Counted from the first letter of the stretch, positions 1-11,265 are shown. The stretch: 64,000 bases of DNA from Argyresthia goedartella (GCA_949825045.1 OX463820.1:8816501-8880500); one strand, 5' to 3'. Notes: a model not told the origin generated them from the sequence alone. Made by a program: numbers and translations.

Positions 1-1446
1 GGCTGCATTGTATCGAATGATTTAGCAAAATGGTTGGGCCTCAAGGTAAATAGGTATAATAAATCAATACGGGGCGTGGGGAATGTTACGGTTACGAATG
101 TAGTTGGTCAATCGGTGATCACGTTCTCTCCACGTTATGACATTTTGACAAAAACATCCGTGCAAGCTTTAGTAATGACGCATGTCATGGGCGGACACCC
201 CTTGTTGAAGTTGAATCCGGCCGTTCGATTCCTGACATCAGGACTCAAGTTGGCGGATCCCGATTTTGACACTCCAGCCCCGGTCGACCTGCTACTGGGA
301 GCAGACGTTCTGGGTAGGTTTCTGTTGTCGGATCGGCGAGTTCTTCAGCCGGACGGGTTGATTGCTGTGGATACTAAGTTTGGTCACGTGATCATGGTTC
401 CGGCATTGCCAATGGTTAGGCCTGCCGAGTCAGATGGCATACTTATTGGCTCAGCGTTGTCAGACGCTATCCAACGTTTCTGGGAGATAGAGGAACCTCC
501 CACCGCTCGTCGAGTCGACGCAGACGAAGAAGAGTGCGAGTTGTTTTACCAGAATAGTACTGGTCGCCTTCGTTCTGGTCGTTTTGTAACTCGACTGCCT
601 TTCAGGGCCGATCGACCGCCACTAGGAGAATCTAGGAAGATGGCTGAGACGAGATTGATGTCGATGGAGCGTAGGATGACAAGGGACGCCGTATTTAAAC
701 AAAAATATGTTGATTTCATGAGGGAGTATGAGTCGTTAGGACACATGTCGGAATCGGGTGTGGACTGGAGATCTGAGGATCATTGTTTCCTTCCACACCA
801 TGCCGTCCTACGAACCCCTACCGGCAAGATTCGAGTTGTTTTTGATGGGTCAGCACCTACCTCGAACGGGATGTCCCTGAATCAGTGTCTACATTCGGGA
901 CCCAAGTTGAGTCGTGATATTTCGGATATTCTCACGAGCTTTCGGAGGCACCAGATTGTATTTGTCGCAGACATTCGGATGATGTTTAGGCAAACGGTAA
1001 TTCATCCGGCTGACAGAAGGTATCAGTTGATACTTTGGCGTGAGTCCACGGCCGAGCCAGTCAAGGTCTATGAGTTAAACACGAACACGTATGGGTTACG
1101 GTCTAGCCCGTATTTGGCGATGCGTACCCTGCGGGAGTTGGCGTCGCGTGACCGTGTGAGCTATCCTAGAGCCGCCGCTATCCTGGAGCAAGATTTGTAC
1201 GTCGATGACGTCTGCACAGGGGCAGCCAGTGTAGAGGAAGCTCTGGACCGACGTGACGAGCTCATTCAATTGCTGGAACGAGGCGGCTATGAACTACGTA
1301 AGTGGATGTCCAACTCCCCTGAGTTGATGGCTGGTCTCCCAGATGAGTTTCAACAAGACCCGCACGTTTTTGAGAATCCTGACAACCCTAACATGTTGTC
1401 AGTACTTGGAATTCAGTACCGGCCCGTCCATGATGAGTTTACCTGA
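1..1446 (+). pseudogene. pol: BEL/Pao pol: protease and reverse transcriptase part
   Basis: The frame is open from base 1, so the first part of the protease is missing. An LLLGADVLGRF segment near 285-320 fits the end of a retropepsin domain. The RT domain follows, with a conserved VVFDGSAP stretch near 835-860, catalytic Asp in VADIRMMF (codon 970-972) and the YVDD box at 1198-1209. In an active element this enzyme copies the genomic RNA into DNA inside the capsid. The reading stops at TGA 1444-1446, followed in the same frame by TGA 1447-1449 and TGA 1450-1452. The homologous reading resumes in the same frame straight afterwards. All visible catalytic residues of RT are present, so the lesion is recent or confined to this spot. 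Confidence 0.87.
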
Positions 1447-1452
1447 TGATGA

Positions 1453-2729
1453 GTGGTTTTAGAAACACCGAAGGCCTGGACGAAGCGGTCAGTACTGTCA
1501 ACGATTGCGAGAACGTTCGACCCGAATGGATGGATTTCTCCAGTCACCTTTGCTCTCAAATGTTTTATGCAAAGGCTATGGGCGGCTCAGTTGACCTGGG
1601 ACACCCACCTCTCAGGTGATTTGTTGACTGATTGGACGCGAATGTTCACCTCGCTATCGGACATAAATAATGTATCGCTGCCGAGGAAATTGGTCCCTGC
1701 TGGGGATTACAGGGCAACCCTTCACGGGTTTTGTGATGCCTCTGAACGAGGGTTTGCGGCAGCGGTTTATTTGCGAACCGTCACCTCCACCGGGGAGGTC
1801 GACGTGCGTTTGGTTTTGGCAAAAAGCAAGGTAGCGCCTATTCGGACAAGGATGACGATTCCAAAACTGGAACTGTCCGGGGCTGCTCTTTTGACCAAAC
1901 TTTTGAATCACACTCTAACAGTGTTGCGTGGGTCAGTGGTTTTGGAGGATACGGTGTACGCGTGGACGGACAGCCAGATTGTCTTGTGCTGGCTGAAGGC
2001 TTCGGTCCATAACTTAGAGGTTTTTGTTGCGAACCGTGTCTCCCAGATTGTGTCGTCTGAGGTCCCACTGACCTGGAGACATGTACCAGGAGAATTGAAC
2101 CCGTCTGATTGTGCATCCAGGGGATGTCGGGCTCCTGAACTCGTTAGACACCATTTGTGGTGGGGACCACCCTGGCTTGCCAAGAGAGAATCGGACTGGC
2201 CCCACAGCCATGTAGTAGTATCTTCGGATCATGGCCCCAGAGCGGCCGTGCATGTTACCCAGAAGGCTGAGGACCCTGACGCCGGGTTTCTGCTGGAGCG
2301 GTATAGCTCACTTGACAAGTTGATAAACGTGTCCACTTGTATTAGGAGATTCGCTCGAAATTGTCGTACTCCTCGCGATCAGCGAACGTTGAACCCTATT
2401 CTGACTCCGGCAGAGCGAAACGAGTCGCTATTGAATTTGGTCCGGTTGGTACAGTCCTCGAAGTTTGGGGCAGAATTGGAGATTATACGAAGTGGACGTT
2501 CGAAATTGAAGGGAGCCGTCGCGCGTCTCAACCCCTTTGTTGATTCGACCGGGTTACTTCGGGTAGGAGGAACATTGCGCAGTGCGAATCTGTCGTATTC
2601 GGCTCGTCACCCACTTCTGCTCCCCAAGGGGGGACAGTTAGTTGAATTGCTGGTGACTGATCGTCATATTAAAAACGCGCATGCCGGCTGTAACGCGTTG
2701 TTGGCCACGCTCCAGCTGGAGTTTGGATC
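1453..2729 (+). pseudogene. pol: BEL/Pao pol: RNase H and zinc-binding region
   Basis: Same frame as the upstream RT part, after three TGA codons. Pao-type RNase H motifs appear in order: GFCDASERG near 1729, PKLELSGA near 1861, WTDSQIVLCW near 1963 and LNPSDCASRG near 2095, giving the acidic residues expected for RNA-DNA hybrid cleavage. The start of an integrase zinc-binding region with HxxNAHAGCNALL follows near 2668-2705. The frame then departs from family-like sequence at about 2727-2733, where a single-base loss would explain the change. The open reading continues to 2841 but its last roughly 35 codons look out of frame. Confidence 0.85.
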
Positions 2730-3764
2730 TTATCTGCCCGCCGTGTCATACGGAACATCGTGTTTCGGTGCATGCCTTGTTATCGACTTAAGGCTGCCAC
2801 GATGCAACCTCTCATGGGGGACTTGCCCCCTGATCGTGTGAATGAGGTCAGACCGTTTTCAGGTGTTGGTACGGATTTTGCAGGACCGTTTATGGTGAAG
2901 AGTTCACGATTGCGTACCGCTAGGCAATACAAGGCGTACCTATGTGTGTTTGTTTGTTTATCCACCAAGGCGGTACATCTCGAGCTCGTTGCTGATCTCT
3001 CGACAGAGGCTTTCATTGCTTGTTTGGGTAGGTTTGTTTCTCGAAGGGGACTTCCAACTTTGATCCGCTCTGATAACGGCACTAACTACATCGGTGCGGA
3101 ACGATACTTACGAGAGATAGTCAACTTTTTGAATGTAAATAAAGTGGATATTGGAACGGCCCTCTCCCGTCGGGGTATACAGTGGACCTTCAGCCCACCG
3201 ATTTGCCCCCACTGGGGTGGGATTTTTGAGGCCGTAGTTAAGTCAGCTAAGACGCACTTGGGGCGTATAGTAGGTCAGACCGCGCTGACTTTTGAGGAAC
3301 TCGCGACATTGTTTTGTAAGATCGAGGCCGTTCTCAATTCGCGACCGTTGTGTCCGCTCAGCTCGGATTCAAATGACCTGGAGGCTCTCACCCCAGGCCA
3401 TTTCTTGATAGGACAGCCACTTAACGCGTTGCCCGAGCACCCCTTCGAGGGAGTGAAATTGTATCGGTTGTCAAGGTATCAGATGTTGCAGCAGTTTACT
3501 CAGAATTTCTGGAAGCGTTGGTCGCTCGAGTATCTGCTAATCTTACAACAGCGCCTTAAGTGGACTGACAAAACTAGCCCCCCTAGTGTTGGTGACCTCG
3601 TTCTGGTTAAGGATGCTAACCTACCGCCACTACGTTGGCGCAGGGGGCGCATTGTTAACTTGTTCCCTGGCAAGGACGGGACCCCCCGGTCTGCAGAGGT
3701 TCTAGTAGGAGGCTCGGTTCTAAAACGAGCGGTAGCAACGTTGTCTCGGCTGCCCGTAGATTAG
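2730..3764 (+). pseudogene. pol: BEL/Pao pol: integrase core and C-terminal domain
   Basis: Family-like sequence moves to the third frame near 2730 and stays open to TAG at 3762-3764. It begins with a CxxC pair (FRCMPCYRL), then the integrase core: GTDFAGPF (Asp codon 2874-2876), IRSDNGTNY (Asp codon 3072-3074) and HWGGIFEA (Glu codon 3228-3230), a complete DDE triad with about 51 residues between the second Asp and the Glu. The C-terminal part has the VGDLVLVKD and W-rich segments usual in Pao integrases. This enzyme would join the cDNA to the host chromosome. The domain is intact; only its fusion to the upstream part is lost. Confidence 0.87.
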
Positions 3765-4330
3765 GGGACAGGTGGGTGCCTGTCCGGGCGGGTGATTGTT
3801 CGATTCCAAATCGATATTCGATCGATGGTTTCTGAACGGCCATTTTGAATTTGACGGAGCTGCCAACCTAGCAGTTTTTTGACAACTGACAGACGAAAGC
3901 CCTCGCAATGTAAACGCGTTTTGGTTAGGGTATTGAAATTAAATCGCAGTCCATCTGGAATGTATTCGGGTTTCCCTCAGGATTGTTAATATAGCTGAGT
4001 GTGTTATTGTTTCTCGAACCAGATAAAGTTCGCATTTTCGTGGCCGATTGGTTTTTACCACGTAACATAACCTGTGTTGGAACACTGTGCTCATCGAAGC
4101 TGGCCCGCCAGTCGTACCTGGTTGGCTGAAGAACCTGTCTACCAAGAAGAGCCTAGGGTGCACCCGGGCCTTGCAGAGAGACAGGAGGTTGACGGGGCCG
4201 AAGCACAGACCAGGTTAGATCGACCCCAATTACTTCAGCTCGGTGAATCGCCGACGTTCACGCTTCTTGGCAACTGATCGTTACGCTACCTCGTAGCTGA
4301 TGGGCCCCTACGAGGTCATTAGGTGCCGAG
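3765..4330 (+). other. Probable 3' untranslated region and 3' LTR of the BEL/Pao element
   Basis: This lies directly after the integrase stop. It starts with a purine-rich stretch (TTAGGGGACAGGTGGG) that could be the polypurine tract, followed by TGT-starting candidates at about 3780 and 3797. A short inverted repeat (ACCTCGTAG at 4287, CTACGAGGT at 4308) lies near its end. Base composition drops to AT-rich at about 4330. The 5' LTR is outside the window, so the LTR limits cannot be confirmed by comparing the two copies. Confidence 0.45.
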
Positions 4331-4954
4331 AAGCCTGAACAAGATTATTTGAAAAGCTGCCAATGAATATCTGCGCTCGTGACTACTCTCTCACCCATCA
4401 TAAACATAAAAAATAACTTAAATTTTAAAGTATTGTAGTTTAATTAGGGGCCAGTATGTAGCTAGTCACTTATTACGTGGACAAATGACAAATCAAGTGA
4501 CAAATCGTTTTAATTTAGATAAATAGAGCAGCTCAGGCAGTCTAGATCAACAGCCACTTACTGCCAATTAAACTCCTTACAAGACATATTAGCTCCAACT
4601 ATCTGCAGATTAAAGTTTAAAGTAAAATAAACAACAACCATTTAAAAGACATCAATCAGTTGTGTTGGAAAAACTACATCAACAAGATGCTTTTCTCACG
4701 GTCATTGAGGAATATTTTCTCTATTATAGACCTTAGGCCTGTTGTCGTTAAGTGTTTTTTTCTGGATTACAGATCAGATTGCAGGTCCATTACGGCGGTA
4801 CTCGTAGAAACGAGGGAAAATGCTGTCCATTGGCTGATGCAATTATAACGATGGGCAGTTAAATGTTCAATACGTTTTCTTTTTATGGAAGCTATGTTAT
4901 GTCAAAGTTAGCAAACACCCTTTTAATGTTTTAAATATTTTATGTGTACTCAAG
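4331..4954. other. AT-rich non-coding stretch, nothing recognised
   Basis: No coding-like reading, repeat copy or RNA gene was recognised. A 62-codon open frame at 4660-4848 has no familiar motif and is probably chance. Confidence 0.5.
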
Positions 4955-5092
4955 TTTATGTTTTAAGTATTTTTTGTTGTTCTTGCATATTCAACCTAAC
5001 ACGAAGTATAAAGGGGGCTTGTCTTCGCTCACCCCCTTTACCCTTCACCTAAGCTACCGCAGCATTTTGCCCTGATATTTGCTGTGAAAATC
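4955..5092 (-). repeat. ATCACC repeat, partial copy
   Basis: Reverse-orientation fragment of the most frequent repeat in this window. It holds the conserved central block: AAAGGGGGTGAGCGAAG-type hairpin arms, the GGTAGCTTAGGTGAAGGG segment and the TTAGGTTGAA / AAGAACAACAAAAA segment. The outer arms with GATCACCAAA motifs are missing. Confidence 0.8.
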
Positions 5093-5127
5093 AGTATTTT
5101 TGATGTACAGTTTAATATTTCCCTCCG

Positions 5128-5410
5128 CTACGTAGATAGAGGTTTCACGCTGGCCGCTCACTCAGGAGATGCGGGTTCCAATCCAGTGCTGATCATGTAT
5201 CAATGAAATAGAGTTTTTTTACACTTTATACCAACTTTTATAACGGTGATGGAAAACATATTCAGGAAAACTTCATTACTCCATAGCTGTGGCGATGGGC
5301 TAGGCCCCCTCGCAAAATGGAGTATATAATAACTGGCTAAACGTGGGTACGAGTGTGCCTCTGCCACCGCATATGGGAAAAGGCGTGACGCTGTAGTTGT
5401 AACATAACGA
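5128..5410 (+). mobile_element. SINE-A, tRNA-headed, plus strand
   Basis: The left end is a tRNA-like head with a pol III B-box-like GGTTCCAATCC (5174-5184) and a poorer A box. The body ends in a block (CTCTGCCACC / GGGAAAAGGCGTGACGC) that recurs, mostly on the other strand, at 24608, 37992 and 49976. SINEs of this type are copied in trans by LINE enzymes. The body contains the recurring GGCGATGGGCTAG and GGTGATGGAAAAC motifs. Confidence 0.8.
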
Positions 5411-5984
5411 TTGTCCATCAGCCGATTGGTGTCCAGCATACATAGCCCGTATTTCTGTGGCTGCATCAGGATTTTGTAAATCGAACCTAACTTTGCCAGC
5501 CAGATACTGGATCAACATCAATACTATTTTTTTATTCGCAGGGAGAATGAAACACAATTAAAGAGAAAAAAATGGACTGTGTTTTATTTCTGCTCAGAAA
5601 TAAGCGCGATTTAATAAACATTTCCACTTTAAATCTGAAAGTAATATACAAAGATCGGCAAAGCGTAAATGGCTTTGATGAAACGTTCGTCACATAGACT
5701 TCAGTAGCAGTGACGTCATCATTCACGATTCATCAGCATACTTGTTCGTGAGTTACGTCACGTAATCTTATCAAAACCCCGAAACCGCAAAGTACGGGGC
5801 TAAATATGTTTGGAGCTGCCAAATTTGATTTCGATTGAAGTACTTGTTGGTACTTTGTTGATTAAGGCTGGGCACCTCGACAGCGGAACTTAGAATTTCA
5901 CCTTTAGCTTACTTTTAGAGGAATAGCATTCAAATTAGAAAATAATTCACCAAGTCAAATCGCATCCCTGGTCTAGTTTCTTTA
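5411..5984. other. AT-rich non-coding stretch
   Basis: No supported gene. Short minus-strand open frames here have no recognisable domain. Confidence 0.45.
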
Positions 5985-6252
5985 CATGAAAAGTCCTCAC
6001 CAAATTTTTTGCTGCACGGTGTCAAATTGTGGTTACAAACCAGAACGTTATCTGTGTATTTTTTTATTTTTTTTTCAAAAAGCGCTAATTCAATCGACGA
6101 AAATTATATGGCACCACCTCTGAAGTATGACTTACCCATCAAAACAAGAACCATCAAAATCGATTCATAATTGACGGAATAATCGCGTAACAACATACAA
6201 AAAAAACTGTCGAATTGAGAACCTCCTCCTGTTTGAAGTTCGGTTGAAAAGG
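5985..6252 (+). repeat. AAGTCCTCA-type interspersed repeat, copy 1
   Basis: Begins CATGAAAAGTCCTCACCAAA and contains GGCTGCACGG-like, TATGACTTACCCATCAAAAC and TTCATAATTGACG blocks that recur at 35150-35432 in the same order. The ends (GAAGTTCGGTTGAAAA) resemble widespread lepidopteran non-autonomous repeats. The two copies are strongly diverged, so this is an old insertion. Confidence 0.7.
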
Positions 6253-6965
6253 TTCTTGTATATGTTAGATCCAAAAGAGAGGGGTTGCAGTGGGGCTGGA
6301 AGTGAGTTGCACTCAGGGGAAGAATATTTAAATTAAGGGAGCTGATGATTGACTGGGGTTTGGCAGAGCGAACATCATTTTTAAGTGTTTTTGTTTTTAT
6401 TTGTTTTTGCAATTCGCCATATGTTATTTATTCTATAGGGCATATTATTAATATAGGGCATATATATAAAGGGCATTGTATGTACCTAAACATACCTACA
6501 TATGTAAGCAAAATTAACAGAGTCAGCTAGAGCATTTTAGACGTAAGCATTTCTTTATTAAGTTTACTTATTGAGTTTATGTTGAAAATATATTCAGTTC
6601 TCCGACTCAAAGCGTTGAGTATCTCTCGTCTCCTCTCATATTAGCTACACCATCATTCACGACGCACCCCTACACATGGTGACCCCGACGTGTTGCGAGA
6701 GGTCACATCCCGGACGAGCCCCCACCATTTGTAAACGTGCGTCGTGTATAATCTGAAAGAATGTAGCAGTTGCTATAATACTCCTAGTTTGCGTTACTTG
6801 AGATTTAAGGAAGGCTGTTTTGGCCGACTGTCGCTTTTACGGGCTAAGCTACAGAGTACTAAAATATCTCATGTAATATCAAAAGCAATGAGGGTTTAGG
6901 TATATCGTATTTCGTCTAAATTATTGCACAAAACAAAACTAATATCAACCAATACGAGACGATGT
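6253..6965. other. Non-coding stretch, nothing recognised
   Basis: AT-rich DNA with short simple motifs (GGGCATATT repeated near 6440-6470). No coding or structural signal that I can support. Confidence 0.45.
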
Positions 6966-7012
6966 GTACAAAGGCACGCTTATCTCTAAAAAGAGATTGT
7001 TTCCAGGAAACC
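6966..7012 (-). mobile_element. LINE 3' UTR fragment
   Basis: Reverse complement of the block TTGCTGGAAGAAATCTC / TTAGAGATAAGC / GCCTTTGTAC found at 22370-22425 downstream of a LINE coding end and again at 45943-46000. About 45 bp are left. Confidence 0.7.
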
Positions 7013-7167
7013 CAGGATGGAAAGCATAGATTTAAATAGCAGAACAGGTAAGTCAGGTCTAGTTTTTAAGTAATGGTTTATGAATTATGATATTTCACAG
7101 GAGTAAGTTGTTTAGTTAGGATTGTATATGTCACGTAAGTAGTATGGCGGATACATAAGATCCATGC

Positions 7168-7240
7168 AGGGTGACATTTAATTAGCTAACCAAATTTTGG
7201 GGAATGATAGTACCCTATGATGATCAACTTTCCCCTATGC
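7168..7240 (+). mobile_element. GTGACATTT MITE, left-end fragment
   Basis: AGGGTGACATTTAATTAGC followed by TTTTGGGGAATGATAGTACC matches the ends of the complete element at 30393-31070. Only one terminus is present here. Confidence 0.75.
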
Positions 7241-7439
7241 TTGAAGCTATTTATGCTAGAAGTGTAGGCGATGTCCAACAAGCAGCACTTTTATTCACGA
7301 GCGAGCGAAGCGAGCGAGTGTATAAGTTGAGACGAGTCGGAAATCATCTGATGTACGTGTATCATACAACGTTTTACAATGCATTGTGCGAGGGAATAAA
7401 ATATATATAAATTAAGTAAACAAGAACATATTTCAATGG

Positions 7440-8290
7440 CAGGTTTATTTTTCTCTTGGATTTGTATGACAACATATACAGCATCAAACGAGCCGCGATT
7501 GGAATGAAAACCACACTGACTCTCCGGAAGAATGTGTCTAGCTAATACATTCAGACGCCTTTTAATTATATGTGATAATATCTTGCCAGCTGCAGAGAGA
7601 AATGAGATGCCTCTGTAAGAGCCGCATTCTGATATGTCTCCTTTCCCTTTGTACAGCTTGCAGATGGAGGCATTACTCCAGTCTTGAGGTATGATTTCCG
7701 TTTCATATATGTGTAGTACCAGTTCAAATAGTCTATTCTTGATTTTGGGTCCTGCGTATTTGAAAACTTCTGAAGGCACTATCTGAGCCGGGAGATTTGC
7801 TATTCTTCAGTCTCTGGGTAGCTTTGTAGAACTCGGTGAAAGACGGCGGTACAACAAGTTCTGATGCTATGGGCAGGTTCTCAAGCGTGACTAAGTAAGG
7901 CAGATCAGCTCCATGTATAACTTGGTCAAAGATGGCGGTACATCAAGTTCTGATGCTATTGGCAGGTTCTCTAGCATGACTTTATAAGACAGATCAGCTC
8001 CATGTATACTGGGATTCAGAACATCGTTAAAATGTTCTGCCCAACGGCTCCTCCGAACTTCTGCAGGATCAGTCAGAAGTGTGATTTTGTCTTTTAAGAG
8101 AACTAGTGCAGTTTTATTGTATCTGGGTCTAAAGACACTTTTGAGAACTTCAAAGAATTTTGCGGTCTGATAACTGTCAGCATGAATCTGTAGTTCTTCA
8201 AATTTCATCTTGCACCACCGATTATTGAGTTCACGCATTTTCACTTTGAGTTCCTGCTGTGCGGCTCTGCGATGTTCAGTACTGACCGAT
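7440..8290 (-). pseudogene. LINE fragment: linker and start of reverse transcriptase
   Basis: Read on the minus strand, 8290 to about 7840 gives a linker region with a VRRSRWAEHFNDVLN motif. About 7779 to 7440 gives RT blocks 0-2a: CKLYKGKGDISECGSYRGIS, then AGKIL and an LPESQCGFHSNRGSFDAVY segment. The catalytic YADD half of RT is absent because the piece is cut at about 7440. A LINE enzyme of this type nicks DNA and copies its RNA in place. The frame breaks near 7780-7920, where a tandem duplication sits. The clade is uncertain. Confidence 0.75.
7835..8008. repeat. Tandem duplication inside a LINE fragment (two units of about 85 bp)
   Basis: Unit 1 (7835-7919) and unit 2 (7924-8008) share GGCGGTACA, CAAGTTCTGATGCTAT, GGCAGGTTCTC and CAGATCAGCTCCATGTATA with scattered differences. 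The duplicate disturbs the minus-strand reading. The divergence between units indicates it is not recent. Confidence 0.9.
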
Positions 8291-8499
8291 TTCTGTAAAG
8301 CGCGTCTTGAGTCTGTAAAATGTAAAATTTTGTGAACATCTAAAACAGGTGCTTGACTTGCAATTAAATGAAGAAAACACTGTGATTTTCTCAGAATTTT
8401 CCCGAAAGTATACTTCTAATATAAAACGTAGCTGGACTGCTGCTAATCATTCTTTCAATCATTTTCATGAAATATATGGCCCAGTCTCTTCGCTACTGA

Positions 8500-9330
8500 A
8501 GGAGAATATGTTGAAGTTATAGACGGTGAGCCATCTGACAATATAGAAAATCTACCTTCTAGTGTACATGAAGCTTCCACTTCCTTTACTCCGAGGAAAC
8601 TATTGGAAAAACTGTACTCAAGACAAAAAAGAAGACGTATTCAAACTTTAAGTAATACCTTGTCTCCAAAAGAACTCTTAAGGTCAACAGTAAAAACTTT
8701 AAAGAACAATTGTAATGAAGACGTAAGCAAAATTTTGGACCATCTTACCAAACATCCTGAAGATATCCATAAAGTTCAGTCCAGATGAAATGAAAAAAAA
8801 AAAATAAGCTGAAAAGGCACTGGGTCTGTTAGTGTCACTTAAACTTTTAAAGTGGCAATACAAGAGTCTGAGATAGTCAGCCAACAAATTACATTTTGTT
8901 CTGTTTCCTTCATATTTCAAAGTTGGACAAGCAAAACTGCATTGCTATTCCTCAAAAGAACATTTAACTGTTACTGACGAAGCACAGATAAAATTGCAAG
9001 CTTTGCTTGATTCAACTGTGGCCAGACTCATTATTGCAAATCATTTAAAACTGAATATAAAGGCTGAAGTAAAATATGTAAGCAAATAGGGCTACAATGA
9101 CGCTTCAGGACAAAGCAATTTTAAGTAAAAGGCGATTTGGATGACTCAAGTATATTTATGATTAGTTTGATTCCATTAAGGATTCTTTCAGATAACATTA
9201 TTATGTGGAAACACGATTAACCGTTATCTACATTTTACTGTCGACCTATAATGTTCAGACTCATGAAAGAAACTAAAGAGTCAGCAGAAAGAGAAATAAA
9301 AGTAGTTAAGACCAAATTTAAGTAAAAGTA
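8500..9330 (+). pseudogene. Decayed ORF resembling the arthropod RAG1/Transib-like family
   Basis: A reading with several frameshifts and stops is recoverable. 8514-8788 gives a basic, helical segment (KLYSRQKRRRIQTLS, SPKELLRSTVKTLK). About 8806-8900 gives LGLLVSLKLLKWQYKSLR. 8960-9085 gives TDEAQIKLQALLDSTVARL then KAEVKYVSK, followed by a stop where a Trp would be expected and DASGQSNFK. 9131-9195 gives LDDSSIFMISLIPLRILSD, and 9240-9310 gives MFRLMKETKESAEREIKV. The order fits a multi-copy arthropod family I associate with RAG1/Transib-like DDE proteins. That link is from memory of motif order and is tentative. No terminal repeats were found. Confidence 0.5.
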
Positions 9331-10768
9331 GAAGACGTATATATATATATATATCACGAATTGCTCTTGACAGTGATTGATATAAAAATATATATATTTC
9401 TGACACTTCGCCTGCATCCTGCTATATCTGTAAAGCAAAGCCCTCAGAAATGATCAATCTAAACGCGATTTGCTGAAGAACTTCACATAGGTATGTATTA
9501 ATAATACTGCACTTAATGAGAAGTCACGATCACAATGTCAAATGTCAACAAAAAAAATCAGCTTACAGGTTAGACTTCAATCAATGGACTGCATGAAAAG
9601 AAAATAAACATGTATTAATGACTCGTAAGAGGAAAAATCAAGAATCGTTCCGAAATTAATGCAATTTGCAGATTGACATCGTTGAACAGGACGCAGGAAC
9701 CACAAATGATGGCAACACTGCTACAATTTTTTTCCGAGATAGTAAAATTACTGCACGTATTACAGGCATTAATTAAGATTTAATCAAAAGGTTTCATGTT
9801 ATACTGCAAAACATTAGCATATATATAACATGTAGATGTTGCAAAATTTTAGCAGTTTTGCCGAGAAACAGCAGCCTTGTTTGTTAATTTTAAAACATTA
9901 TACGTGTGGTTTTATAAACAAACACCCGTATATTTAGCCTGCAAAAAACCAGCTTGAGCACTTTTAAGACTACCACCTATAGAGCAAATTAGATATCGCC
10001 CCATACATTATTTTTATTAAATATTTTTTTCTCGCAAATTATAACATTTACATCAAAAAATGCTCTGAGAACATGTTAATGCCATAAATAAAATAATGAT
10101 ATTTACAAAAACACGTGATTCCGCAATTTCGAAGTATGTCCCACAGTGCGCCCCGCCGCCTTGCGGACAGAGACAGATAGATAGCTGTACAAAAATCAAG
10201 TGAATCTGGTTGTGTTCTGTGTATACCAAAAATGAAGAATGAAACTTGATTATATTATAAATTTATTTGTGACTTTACGCAACTTGACAATCTAAGCTAT
10301 GTATCTATTATAATTACATTGTGAATGGTGTAGTTTTTAATACAAAAAAAACAGGTGGAAAATACGTCGTTTACAATCTAAAAATTTATGAAACTTTATC
10401 GCATGTATTTTTAAGTAGATCAATATTTTTAGAAAACTGTTGGAACAGGAACCTAGGTGAATATTGTATTAATACGAATAACAGCATGCAGCACGTTGAA
10501 ATATTCTCGAATTTAAAATTATTATGGTATTCAGTTTTTATTATTATTGTTATATATTGTTTGGAAATTTCATTTCTCGCCGGCTTCTTAAGATTTTTAT
10601 TTTACTTGTGCTTACTGATGAGGGATTCCTTGAGAACAATCTCGTCGCGATAACGTTACCGTTAAATTCCAAGCGAATGTTAAAATGTGGTTGCAAACAG
10701 GCATGAAATAAACTAAGTGGTTAGGTAACAATGAAAGCTGTAGTTCGACAATAGTACATTGTTGCCCA
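9331..10768. other. AT-rich non-coding stretch with a short TA microsatellite
   Basis: A TA run lies at about 9338-9356. A 110-codon plus-strand open frame at 10321-10653 is hydrophobic and AT-driven, with no recognisable motif, and I do not call it a gene. Nothing else was recognised. Confidence 0.45.
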
Positions 10769-10864
10769 GGTATAGAAAGTAAGCAATAGATGGACGAGTT
10801 AGTTCGCGGGCCGAGCCGCAGGTGAGGCCCGCGAAGATGCGACTCCATCTATTGCACTTTCTAC
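10769..10864. repeat. Fold-back MITE, about 96 bp
   Basis: The arms AGAAAGTAAGCAATAGATGG (from 10771) and TCCATCTATTGCACTTTCT (ending about 10862) are inverted copies. An inner stem TTCGCGGGCC / GGCCCGCGAA encloses GAGCCGCAGGTGA. This makes a near full-length hairpin typical of small non-autonomous DNA elements. No transposase or clear target duplication was seen. Confidence 0.75.
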
Positions 10865-11265
10865 CGAGGCATTTACTATGTGCTTTTCACGCCTAATGTA
10901 AGGAAATAAAACAGGTTGAGTACACAGTATAATACACAGTTGAACACAATATGATAGACATTAACTGGAATATACTCAATATTTCTGACTTCAAACTAAC
11001 GTCACGCCACGGTAGGAAATCACGTTAATCGACCAATAGCAGAGTAGAAAGTAAAAAAGGCCGCTAAACACTACATTTTACTTTGCAAATCGACATTGTT
11101 TGACTGTTTTTGAATTGTACTACTAAGAACTACTTTCTACTCTCATTTCAATCCATCTTTGGCCATATTTCCGAGCAGTAGCGTGAAAAAATAATATATG
11201 ACATAGCAGAAAAAAAAATAAGGTCGAGTAGGACCCGTGAATCGAGGGTTCTGTAAAAAAAAATT
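10865..11265. other. Non-coding stretch with a short inverted repeat
   Basis: GAGTAGAAAGTA near 11043 and TACTTTCTACTC near 11132 form an inverted pair about 90 bp apart, and the TAGAAAGT core echoes the preceding hairpin element. No gene is supported. Confidence 0.4.

Larger units (their letters stand above)
1..4330 (+). mobile_element. 3' part of a BEL/Pao LTR retrotransposon
   Basis: One continuous pol region reads protease, reverse transcriptase, RNase H, zinc-binding and integrase core, an order and motif set typical of BEL/Pao elements. The coding frame is already open at base 1, so gag and the 5' LTR lie outside the window. The pol region is broken by a cluster of three TGA codons (1444-1452) and a frameshift near 2730, so this copy cannot make an intact polyprotein. 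GC content is clearly higher than in the AT-rich DNA after about 4330, which I take as the approximate right edge. The LTR boundary and target duplication were not identified. Confidence 0.85.

Noticed and set aside
1444..1452. Programmed stop-codon readthrough in pol
   Set aside because: Three TGA in a row would be an extreme block, and a downstream frameshift also breaks the ORF; simple decay explains it better.
7270..7330. Repeats GAGCGAGCGAAGCGAGCG suggesting a CRISPR-like or regulatory array
   Set aside because: A single short run; such GAGCGAAGCG motifs are common in lepidopteran MITEs and there is no spacer-repeat pattern.
10321..10653. 110-codon plus-strand open frame
   Set aside because: AT-driven hydrophobic sequence with no motif, no splice or start context, and an overlapping frame of similar quality.
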